The notes under the pieces are model-generated. The model worked only from the letters and a program-made list of their open reading frames with translations. It did not search any database and had not been told where the DNA came from. From CAZMHN01 sp964566145 (GTDB lineage Bacteria; Patescibacteriota; Patescibacteriia; Veblenbacterales; UBA10138): a stretch of 17,561 nucleotides of DNA. Made by a program: the position numbers and the translations under genes. This document shows, piece after piece, positions 7,743-13,934 of the stretch (the first letter of the stretch is position 1; each line of letters starts with the position of its first letter). The stretch covers positions 1 through 17,561 of the forward strand of contig CAZMHN010000018.1 in the NCBI GenBank assembly GCA_964566145.1, read 5' to 3'.

Positions 7743-7771
7743 AGTATAGTGATGCGAACCGAAAAAGGCAA
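7743..7771 (-). promoter_or_regulatory. Promoter for tRNA-Gln
   Basis: Minus-strand TTGCCT (7771-7766), a 17-nt spacer and TATACT (7748-7743, 5/6) predict a start near 7736, about 26 nt before the mature tRNA 5' end. The -35 box directly abuts the dnaX stop codon (7774-7776). Confidence 0.65.
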
Positions 7772-7773
7772 GC

Positions 7774-9279
7774 CTAGGGAACCAGCTGGCCGCCGAACGT
7801 CGTGAGTACGTTCGAGAGCAAATCTCCCTGCCCGGGCTTGTCCTCCACCACGGCCACTAATGTCACCGGCGCCCCGAGCACCCCCGCGGCCACCTCCTCG
7901 ATGGTAGAACGCACCTTGGGGTCCCGGATGCGCTCCTCGTGCAGTTTGTACTGGAATCCGACAGTCAGAGTGCCCGACTCCATTTTCACCGGGCGGGCCA
8001 CGGACAGTATGAACGACAGCGAATGGTTCACTTCCCTGACTTTGGCCACTATCTCGCTCCAGCGCTCCACTATGTGCTCAAGTTCCAAAGCCACGCTCTT
8101 GCCCGCGGACGCAGGCCTGGCCTGAGCCGCAGGCTTGGCCGAGGCGGCCGCCTTCGGACCGTCCTCTCCCCCGCCTGCCGCCGCCTCGCCTTCGGCCAGC
8201 TTTACCGCCGCCAGTTCCAGGGGAAGCTGCCACACCTCGCTCATGCGCCACGCACCCTCCACGCCGAGCCACACTTCAAGCAAACGCTCCAGGCGGCCCA
8301 GGGTAACCTGTTTCGCCAGCGCCGCCACCTTGGCCTCCGCTTCCGACGTCAATGCAACCGAGGCGTACTCGGGCAGGGCGCCCCCAAGCTTCACTAACAG
8401 CATCTTGCGCATCAGCTCCATGACCTGCCGGTACAGATGGGGCAGGTCGCCCCCTTCGGCCACGAATGTGTTCAGCGTCTGTACGGCCGGGCCGGCCTGC
8501 CGCCCGACGACGAGCTCCAGGAACTCAATGGCCACCCCGACGTCGGCGCGAGGCAGGACAAGCTGGGCCAGATCGCGGGTCACGTGCTTTTCCCCCAGGC
8601 TCAAAAGCTTACCCAGGTGGCTTTCGGCGTCGCGCGTCGAACCGCCCGCCAGCTGCACTATCTGCGACATGACTTCTGCGTCAACCCGCGCGCCTTCCGC
8701 CTTGGCGAGCTTCTGCAGGCGCTCCGTCAGGTCCTGGGCGCCCAAGCGCTTGAAATCGAAACGCTGGCACCGGGAGATGATGGTCTCAGGCAGACGGTGA
8801 ACTTCGGTGGTGCACAGCACGAACATGACGTGCGCCGGCGGCTCCTCCAGCGTCTTCAGCAGGGCGTTGAACGCCTCGGTCGTCAGCATGTGCACCTCGT
8901 CCACTATCACCACCTTGTAGCGGGAGCTGGACGGCCCGTAGGGTATGTGCTCCCTGACCTCGCGAATGTCGTCTATGCGCCTGTTCGAAGCGGCGTCTAT
9001 TTCCAGCAAATCCAAACTGCGCCCGTCCCGTATGGCCACGCACGAATCACACTCGCCGCACGGCTCGCTCGCGCCGCCTTTCCGGCGTTCACAGTTCACC
9101 GCCTTGGCCAGGAGCCTGGCCAGCGTGGTCTTGCCCACGCCGCGCATGCCGCAAAACAAATAGGCATGAGCGAGCCTGCCCGTCTTTATCTGGTTCTCAA
9201 GCGTGAGCTTGATGTGATCCTGGCCTACGACCTCGGCGAACACCTGAGGGCGGTACTTGCGGTACAGCGTGGACGTCAT
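7774..9279 (-). CDS. dnaX: DNA polymerase III subunit gamma/tau, clamp loader ATPase
   Basis: DnaX is the motor of the clamp loader, which opens and places the sliding clamp and ties polymerase III together. The 501-residue protein has an AAA+ core with Walker A GMRGVGKT (44-51), a four-cysteine zinc module (C63, C74, C77, C80), Walker B VVIVDEVH (123-130), and the SRC motif (169-171) that acts on a neighbouring ATP site. A helical collar domain follows (to about 355), then an Ala/Pro/Lys-rich linker and a C-terminal tau-like domain (about 400-501). ATG at 9279 gives the standard N-terminus MTSTLYRKYRPQ; an in-frame ATG at 9333 would include the upstream gene's terminator. No A-rich slippery site for a shorter gamma form was seen. 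A promoter lies 9 nt before the ATG. Confidence 0.97.
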   Translation of the reverse strand: MTSTLYRKYRPQVFAEVVGQDHIKLTLENQIKTGRLAHAYLFCGMRGVGKTTLARLLAKAVNCERRKGGASEPCGECDSCVAIRDGRSLDLLEIDAASNRRIDDIREVREHIPYGPSSSRYKVVIVDEVHMLTTEAFNALLKTLEEPPAHVMFVLCTTEVHRLPETIISRCQRFDFKRLGAQDLTERLQKLAKAEGARVDAEVMSQIVQLAGGSTRDAESHLGKLLSLGEKHVTRDLAQLVLPRADVGVAIEFLELVVGRQAGPAVQTLNTFVAEGGDLPHLYRQVMELMRKMLLVKLGGALPEYASVALTSEAEAKVAALAKQVTLGRLERLLEVWLGVEGAWRMSEVWQLPLELAAVKLAEGEAAAGGGEDGPKAAASAKPAAQARPASAGKSVALELEHIVERWSEIVAKVREVNHSLSFILSVARPVKMESGTLTVGFQYKLHEERIRDPKVRSTIEEVAAGVLGAPVTLVAVVEDKPGQGDLLSNVLTTFGGQLVP

Positions 9280-9288
9280 AGCCCACCT

Positions 9289-9317
9289 ATTGTAGCGAGG
9301 CGGTAGCGCCTTAGCAA
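9289..9317 (-). promoter_or_regulatory. Promoter for dnaX, predicted leaderless
   Basis: Minus-strand TTGCTA (9317-9312), a 17-nt spacer and TACAAT (9294-9289, 5/6) place the predicted start within a few nt of ATG 9279; the -10 box ends 9 nt before it. The -35 box lies in the T-rich tail of the upstream gene's terminator. A weak GGTGGG just before the ATG would mostly be outside or at the edge of the transcript. Confidence 0.65.
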
Positions 9318-9320
9318 ACA

Positions 9321-9345
9321 CCCTCCTGCCCATAAGGCAGGAGGG
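9321..9345 (-). terminator. Rho-independent terminator of the AT-hook-tailed protein gene
   Basis: CCCTCCTGCC, a 5-nt loop (TTATG on the minus strand) and GGCAGGAGGG form a perfect 10-bp stem, followed on the minus strand by TGTTTGCT. It lies 12 nt after the stop codon at 9358. Confidence 0.85.
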
Positions 9346-9357
9346 TTCCGATCGCCG

Positions 9358-10083
9358 CTAAATCTCCAATTTCTCAGGCTGTTCAGCAATGGGAGTCTCG
9401 CTGACATCCGGGGCCTCGGCCGCTATCGGATGCTTGCGGGGTCGTCCGCGGGGCCGCTTGGGCGGTTCGGCTTCAGCGGGGGCGGCCGCCAGAGCTTCTC
9501 CGACCGGTTCCGGCGGCGGCAACGGCGCGCCTGAAACGTCCTTCTTTATCACATTCTCCACCGCCGCCCACGTGGAAGGGGTACCCTTGGGCACCAGCAC
9601 CACCATTTCATCGCCTACCTGGGCTTTGAAGTATGTCACGCTGGCCAGCAGTATGCGGTAATAGTGTCCTTTGGCCAGCACGCGGTACTCGTCGGTCTGC
9701 TCGTCGCGCGCCAGAATGCCTATGATGCGCTCGCGCTCCACCGGACCTATCTGCTTGTAGATGAACGAGCCGTCCGGAGAAATGGTGAGCTTCAAAAGGT
9801 CGCCCTCGACCAATTTGGACTTGGAAGCGTAATTCGCCGGCACGCTGTACAGCTTGCCGTCCGGACCCACCATGTTCTGCCCGTCGAACACGCCTTCGAT
9901 GATGACCGCTCCCTGATCGGTGCGTTGCACGCTTCCCGCCTGGGCGCGGTGCGCCGGAGAGGGAGTATGCGAAACATCCTCGGGTGCGCCGAGGTCCTTG
10001 AGAAGCTGGGTAGCGGTGTCTATGTTATTCCGGGCAGCCTCGATAAGCTGACGGACGAGCACGAGCTTCGGTTGCGCTGGCAT
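9358..10083 (-). CDS. Conserved-looking hypothetical protein with AT-hook-like tail
   Basis: The function of this 241-residue protein is not known to me. It has a helical N-terminus (about 5-31), a short Ser/Pro/Ala linker, a compact mixed domain (about 57-180, mainly predicted beta strands with turns such as GPDGKLYSVP and SPDGSFIYKQIGPVERERIIGIL), and a Pro/Ala/Glu-rich tail holding KRPRGRPRK (209-217). That motif matches the AT-hook core R-G-R-P and suggests contact with AT-rich DNA or RNA. No membrane span or signal peptide is visible. ATG at 10083 has AAGGA 9 nt upstream and a ~100-nt leader with a hairpin, unlike the leaderless neighbours. It has its own promoter and terminator, so it is monocistronic. 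I suspect it is CPR-specific, but this is from impression only. Confidence 0.85.
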   Translation of the reverse strand: MPAQPKLVLVRQLIEAARNNIDTATQLLKDLGAPEDVSHTPSPAHRAQAGSVQRTDQGAVIIEGVFDGQNMVGPDGKLYSVPANYASKSKLVEGDLLKLTISPDGSFIYKQIGPVERERIIGILARDEQTDEYRVLAKGHYYRILLASVTYFKAQVGDEMVVLVPKGTPSTWAAVENVIKKDVSGAPLPPPEPVGEALAAAPAEAEPPKRPRGRPRKHPIAAEAPDVSETPIAEQPEKLEI

Positions 10084-10092
10084 ATGTATGTT

Positions 10093-10097
10093 TCCTT
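10093..10097 (-). promoter_or_regulatory. Shine-Dalgarno AAGGA for the gene starting at 10083
   Basis: Minus-strand AAGGA lies 9 nt before ATG 10083, inside the predicted leader. A second purine run (GGAGGG) lies further upstream, too far to serve this start. Confidence 0.5.
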
Positions 10098-10126
10098 TTG
10101 TCTCACCCTCCTGTGTGCCTTACGGT

Positions 10127-10145
10127 CCGGCCTTTAGGCGGCCGG
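10127..10145 (-). promoter_or_regulatory. Leader hairpin upstream of the AT-hook-tailed protein gene
   Basis: CCGGCC, a 7-nt loop and GGCCGG form a perfect 6-bp GC-only hairpin in the middle of the ~100-nt predicted leader. It has no U tail, so it is not an obvious terminator. It may stabilise the mRNA or take part in regulation. Confidence 0.4.
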
Positions 10146-10188
10146 CCTTAGCACGGGACAAGCGAACTTGAGTTAGGTTTACCTTCAA

Positions 10189-10217
10189 AGTATAAAGAAG
10201 GTCATTTTCATGCGCAA
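10189..10217 (-). promoter_or_regulatory. Promoter for the AT-hook-tailed protein gene
   Basis: Minus-strand TATACT (10194-10189, 5/6) stands 17 nt from a poor -35 TTGCGC (10217-10212, 3/6). The surrounding CTTTATACTTTG is AT-rich against a GC-rich background. The predicted start is near 10182, giving a leader of about 100 nt. Confidence 0.5.
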
Positions 10218-10258
10218 ACCCGAGCCAACCACAGGCTATCCACACCCCCTCCAAGCGC

Positions 10259-10789
10259 TTACGGACGCCTATACACGTATATGGACATGGTGCGCCGGTC
10301 AGGCTTGTCGACCAGCGAAGGCTCCGCGTCAGGCAAAGGAAACGCGTAGGTCACGAACCTGGCGCCGGGTTTGAGCTCGTGCGGCACGCGGGTCCGCAGA
10401 CGCCGCATGGCCGGCGGGGTAAGGAAGCACACCACGGCATCGGCCTGGCCCAAAGGCTCGTGCCAGAAGCTTTTCAGGCGCACCTTCATGCGGCGCCTAT
10501 GGGGCGAGAACAATCTCCGCGCCTGCGCCAGAAAGTACGGTAAGAAAGCCACTTCATAGCCTATGGCGGTAAATCCCCGCTTGGCCGCGGCCGCAAGTAT
10601 CCTGCCGTCGCCGCATCCCAGGTCCACAAGCACCTGCCCGGGCTCCAAAGAGGCCGCGGCCACCATGCGTTCGGTATCGCGTCTGCCCAAAGGCACCCAC
10701 GGCGCCGCGGATATGGCGCCATAGGCCATGGTTCCGAACAAAAGCAACACAGCCGCCAATAAAACGAGGCCGATCAGGTCGCCTGACAT
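10259..10789 (-). CDS. Membrane-anchored class I SAM methyltransferase, FAM173-like
   Basis: The 176-residue protein has an N-terminal membrane anchor (about 5-25) followed by a class I methyltransferase fold: motif I VDLGCGDGRIL (55-65), the acidic residue of motif II at E79 (GYE), and a later strand AVVCFLTPPAMRRL where motif IV is expected. The order of anchor, short PWVPLGRRD linker, DLGxGDGR and GYE, and the small size, resemble the FAM173 group, whose eukaryotic members methylate a lysine of mitochondrial proteins such as the ATP synthase c subunit. The substrate here is unknown; a membrane protein is a reasonable guess. ATG at 10789 lies 1 nt after the stop of the ATPase gene, so it is the last gene of that operon and is probably translationally coupled. 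Confidence 0.85.
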   Translation of the reverse strand: MSGDLIGLVLLAAVLLLFGTMAYGAISAAPWVPLGRRDTERMVAAASLEPGQVLVDLGCGDGRILAAAAKRGFTAIGYEVAFLPYFLAQARRLFSPHRRRMKVRLKSFWHEPLGQADAVVCFLTPPAMRRLRTRVPHELKPGARFVTYAFPLPDAEPSLVDKPDRRTMSIYVYRRP

Positions 10790-10790
10790 G

Positions 10791-13403
10791 CTAAATGGTG
10801 AGAGGCGGCGGCGCTTGGTCAGCTTGCGTCTGCGCCGGAGGGACCTGTGGCGGGGCTGGCGGAGCGGGAGGCGCAGCTGGCGCAGGCGTGACTGGCGGCT
10901 GGACGGCCGCAGTCAGCCTGGCGGCGCGCTCGACTATCTCGCTTTCCACCTCGGCGCGGGGACGGCCGTATCGGGACCGCGACATCTCGCGCAAACTTGC
11001 CCCCTGCTGCGGGCTGCCGGGCGTGGGCGGAGGTACGCGCAAGTTGAAAGGCCTTGACGGCGTATTGTTGATGAGCAGTTTGAGATAGGCGTGGAACAGC
11101 TCAATGTTGATGAGGTCGTACGAAGTGAAGACGGGCGCAAACTCTTTGGCCAGGAACTCCGCGTCCTCGACGCCCACCCGGAAGCTTGCGATGGTGCCTA
11201 CGTTGCCGAAGACCGAATCACGGATCCGCGTATCGCCGCCCTGGACGAGCTGGCCTATGTACTGATGCGCCACCGTAAGATTGAGGCGGTATTTCCTGGC
11301 CTCGGACAGGATGACCGAAATCGAATCGGTGATGAAATTCTGGAATTCATCTATGTACAGATAGAAATCCTTGCGCTGGTCCTGCGGCACGTCCGTACGC
11401 GACAGCGCCGCCATAAGTATCTTGCCTACAATGACCAGCCCAAGCAGGTACGCGTTCAAATCGCCAAGCTTGCCTTTGGACAGTCTGACCAGGAGTATCT
11501 TTTGTCCGTCCATGACCGAACGGAAATTGAACGCGCTCACCTGCTGGCCGATAATGGGCCGCATGAAATCATTGGCCACGAATTGGTTCAGTTTGGAGGT
11601 GATGTAGGGCACCATGTTCGCGAGGGCCGCATCGCCGCCGGCCTTCTGCGCCTCTTTCACCCAGAAGTCATACACTACGGGGTTGTGACAGCGCGACAAC
11701 TTGTACTTGCGGTATTCCGGATCGGCCAGCACCTTGGACACTTCCATGAGCGTCGCGCCGGAAGCGGTGTCCTCCATCAAAAGCAACAGGGCGTTCCTAA
11801 GGTATTGTTCGAACATGGGACCGCCTGTCTGTTTGAGATCGTAAAGCTTCTCAAGTATCTTCACGAACTCGTTGATGACGAAGGTTTTCTGTTCCGGATA
11901 CCTCGGATCGTATTCCAAAAGGTTCAAGCCCTGCGGCCGCTCCGTGTCCGTGGGGTCGAAGATGATGACGTCGTCCGCGCGCGAGGCCGGCACGCGCGCC
12001 AGAATGTCGTCCACCAGGTCGCCGTGAGGGTCTATGACGCACACGCCGCGGCCCGCCGTAATGTCCTGCACCGCCAGACTCTGCAGGAACACGCTTTTGC
12101 CGGTGCCCGACTTGCCTATCACGTAGAAATGGCGGGCCCGGTCAGACGAAGCCATCCGTATCGGCGTGCGCACGCCCCGGTATTCGTTCACGCCAAGCTC
12201 AATTCCGTCCGCGGGCACGTTCTGGGGCGGCGGCGCCTTGCGCGCCGTAAGCCACCTGACGCTCGGCAGTTCCGAGCCGGGTACCGGAAAATGGTAAAGC
12301 GAGGCCAGCTCCTCCGTATTCAGCACGAAAGTCTGGCGGTTTTCGAACAGCCTGTGGATGAACCCGCGCAAAAGCCCGGTCTGATCGCGGGGCCGGCTGA
12401 AGACAAAACGGTTGCCGTACTGGTACACGCTATAGTGGGAGAAAGAGTTGACCAGCCCCTCCAGGTAGCCTTCCGCCGTCACGCGGTCCTTGGCTACTGC
12501 CACCACGCGGCAGGTTACGTCCAGGCCGGCCTTGGAAGCCTTTTGCTCTATGCCTTTCACCATTTCCGCTTCCTGCGGCGTCAGCACGTGCTGGGCCTTT
12601 TCAGGCTCGTTCCGCTTCGGCTTTGCCTTGGCGGACGAACCCAGGAAATCGCCGAGCAGGCTGAATGTCTTGCCGAACGCACCCTGATGCGACACCTGGG
12701 ACAGCGATTTGCCCTGCTGCATCTCCGAAGCTATGCGTACGCCCTCTCGGCGCCACGAGCGGCGCGCGGAACGCACCACTAGCTGTACGGCGGCCGCATC
12801 CTGCGGCGACACCTTGCTCAGACTCGTGACTATTCCTCCCATGGGGTCGGCATCGAACTGGCGGTAGGTCTTGAGGCCGAAAGCCGACGGACGCGACAAA
12901 TTGAGCGAGGCGCCCGCCGCCACGCCGGAAGGAGTGAACAGGTTGTAGTCGTCCACCTGCTCCACGAGCGCATGCGGATAGTAGGCCTGCACCTGCTGTT
13001 CAATGAACGCCCGCATGTCCTGGGGCACCGCCACGTAGAACGACACCTGCCCGCCCTGTACGACCAATTCCAGCGCCACGTGGTCGGTGCGGCCCCTGAG
13101 CCACGCCCGGAACCCGTGCTGGGCGCGCAGACCGCCAACGGTCGACCACAGCTGGTCAGCCACGCCGAGCTGTTCCTGAATGTCCTTGGCGGCAAGTTCC
13201 TGCGGCTTGTCCGGAGTTCCCAATTCGCGCGGCACCTGCACCAACAGCACCACCATCCCAAGGCTGGATGAAATGGCGCGCGCCTTGTGCAATACCATGC
13301 GTATCGCCCCTATGGCCGCGATCAACAGAACCAGCCCCACCAGCAGGACTGCTGCCGTTGCGGGGTCGAACCAGCCTAGATCAAACGACGTCAGGTTAGG
13401 CAT
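10791..13403 (-). CDS. VirD4/HerA-like membrane ATPase with DUF8128-type N-terminus
   Basis: The ~870-residue protein has one N-terminal membrane span (about 17-36), a long N-terminal domain (about 40-400) of the kind annotated DUF8128 in CPR genomes, and a FtsK/HerA/VirD4 motor domain. Motor motifs are Walker A GKSGTGKS (430-437), the motif CVIDPHGDLVDDI (455-467), Walker B FYLYIDEFQNF (680-690), and the Q/H-containing sensor NLTVAHQYIGQL (708-719). The C-terminus is Pro/Ala-rich. Such proteins are often called type IV secretion coupling proteins and may pump DNA or protein, but no VirB4, relaxase or pilin is nearby. ATG at 13403 follows the upstream stop by 5 nt; a TTG at 13412, overlapping that stop as TTGA, is an alternative start. 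It is the middle gene of a three-gene operon. Confidence 0.9.
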   Translation of the reverse strand: MPNLTSFDLGWFDPATAAVLLVGLVLLIAAIGAIRMVLHKARAISSSLGMVVLLVQVPRELGTPDKPQELAAKDIQEQLGVADQLWSTVGGLRAQHGFRAWLRGRTDHVALELVVQGGQVSFYVAVPQDMRAFIEQQVQAYYPHALVEQVDDYNLFTPSGVAAGASLNLSRPSAFGLKTYRQFDADPMGGIVTSLSKVSPQDAAAVQLVVRSARRSWRREGVRIASEMQQGKSLSQVSHQGAFGKTFSLLGDFLGSSAKAKPKRNEPEKAQHVLTPQEAEMVKGIEQKASKAGLDVTCRVVAVAKDRVTAEGYLEGLVNSFSHYSVYQYGNRFVFSRPRDQTGLLRGFIHRLFENRQTFVLNTEELASLYHFPVPGSELPSVRWLTARKAPPPQNVPADGIELGVNEYRGVRTPIRMASSDRARHFYVIGKSGTGKSVFLQSLAVQDITAGRGVCVIDPHGDLVDDILARVPASRADDVIIFDPTDTERPQGLNLLEYDPRYPEQKTFVINEFVKILEKLYDLKQTGGPMFEQYLRNALLLLMEDTASGATLMEVSKVLADPEYRKYKLSRCHNPVVYDFWVKEAQKAGGDAALANMVPYITSKLNQFVANDFMRPIIGQQVSAFNFRSVMDGQKILLVRLSKGKLGDLNAYLLGLVIVGKILMAALSRTDVPQDQRKDFYLYIDEFQNFITDSISVILSEARKYRLNLTVAHQYIGQLVQGGDTRIRDSVFGNVGTIASFRVGVEDAEFLAKEFAPVFTSYDLINIELFHAYLKLLINNTPSRPFNLRVPPPTPGSPQQGASLREMSRSRYGRPRAEVESEIVERAARLTAAVQPPVTPAPAAPPAPPAPPQVPPAQTQADQAPPPLTI

Positions 13404-13408
13404 ATGCG

Positions 13409-13861
13409 TCAACGCTTGAGCCTAAGCAGTTTCTCTGCCTTGAGCTTGGCCTGTCCTTCCACGAACAGCGAACTAACGCCCGGAAGCATGAACAGCCACC
13501 TCCGGATAAGCCGCATAAGCTCGACCACTTTGACGCTTACTTCCTTCAGGAGCTCGGTGACGCGCACCGCGGTGACCTCGCCCTCATGACGGAACTTCGC
13601 CTGCGCCGCGGGGTCCAGCTTCTGATACAGGTCCGACAGGCCTTCCTCAAGCACGCGCTCCACCGTACGCTGCAGGTCTGGAGACGGGGCCGCGGTCCCT
13701 CCGGCTACCGGAGACGGGGCCGCTACCTGAGGAACCGGCTCGGCTTGGGGGCCCGGGACGGACTCAAAGCGCCGGGCCGGCGCCTGCTCAATACCCGGCT
13801 GTCGTTCCGGTGCTGGCGCGGGAATGCGTTCGGGCGAACTCGGCTGGAAGCTTGGCGGCAT
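13409..13861 (-). CDS. Small proline-rich protein, putative partner of the VirD4-like ATPase
   Basis: The 150-residue protein has two parts. Residues 1-60 are low-complexity, rich in P, A, E, Q and S, and likely disordered. Residues 62-150 are predicted helical, with a conserved-looking segment ELLKEVSVKVVELMRLIRRW followed by LFMLPGVSSLF and a basic, Leu-rich end (QAKLKAEKLLRLKR). The hydrophobic patch is short, so a peripheral membrane contact is more likely than a true span. I recall similar small proteins before DUF8128 ATPases in CPR genomes, but give no function. It is the first gene of the operon and ends 5 nt before the ATPase ATG. ATG at 13861 lies 15 nt below an extended -10 box and has no Shine-Dalgarno. 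Confidence 0.8.
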   Translation of the reverse strand: MPPSFQPSSPERIPAPAPERQPGIEQAPARRFESVPGPQAEPVPQVAAPSPVAGGTAAPSPDLQRTVERVLEEGLSDLYQKLDPAAQAKFRHEGEVTAVRVTELLKEVSVKVVELMRLIRRWLFMLPGVSSLFVEGQAKLKAEKLLRLKR

Positions 13862-13876
13862 ACGTTTCTAGCGTTC

Positions 13877-13885
13877 ATGATACCA
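13877..13885 (-). promoter_or_regulatory. Extended -10 promoter for the ATPase operon
   Basis: Minus-strand TGG-TATCAT is a TGn-extended -10 (5/6), with no recognisable -35. It ends 15 nt before ATG 13861, predicting a leader of roughly 8 nt. It is back to back with the kefB promoter. Confidence 0.5.
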
Positions 13886-13917
13886 CGTACCGCCGCGCCG
13901 CGGAACGCGTCTTTGCG

Positions 13918-13926
13918 TGCTATACT
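13918..13926 (+). promoter_or_regulatory. Extended -10 promoter for the antiporter gene, predicted leaderless
   Basis: TGC-TATACT (5/6 with TGn extension) ends 8 nt before ATG 13935, with no recognisable -35. Transcription should start at or within 1-3 nt of the ATG. Confidence 0.6.
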
Positions 13927-13934
13927 AAAAGCAA

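Noticed and set aside
7774..9279. Programmed frameshift in dnaX producing gamma
   Set aside because: No A-AAA-AAG-type slippery heptamer was seen in the region after the AAA+ and collar domains; the linker is GC-rich.
10218..10258. Terminator after the methyltransferase gene
   Set aside because: Only a 4-bp AGCC/GGCT stem with no U tail was found; termination here may be Rho-dependent or may read into the next leader.
11091..12782. Very long plus-strand open frame (563 residues) opposite the VirD4-like ATPase gene
   Set aside because: It is a shadow: the minus-strand frame has Walker motifs and a family architecture, while the plus-strand product is His/Arg/Gln-rich without domains. Long antisense frames are expected with this GC-rich codon use. 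Similar shadows lie opposite mreB, proS and dnaX.
2460..13411. Possible TGA recoding as in Gracilibacteria/Absconditabacteria
   Set aside because: TGA ends mreD and the small Pro-rich protein exactly where products should end, and no in-frame TGA interrupts any conserved domain.
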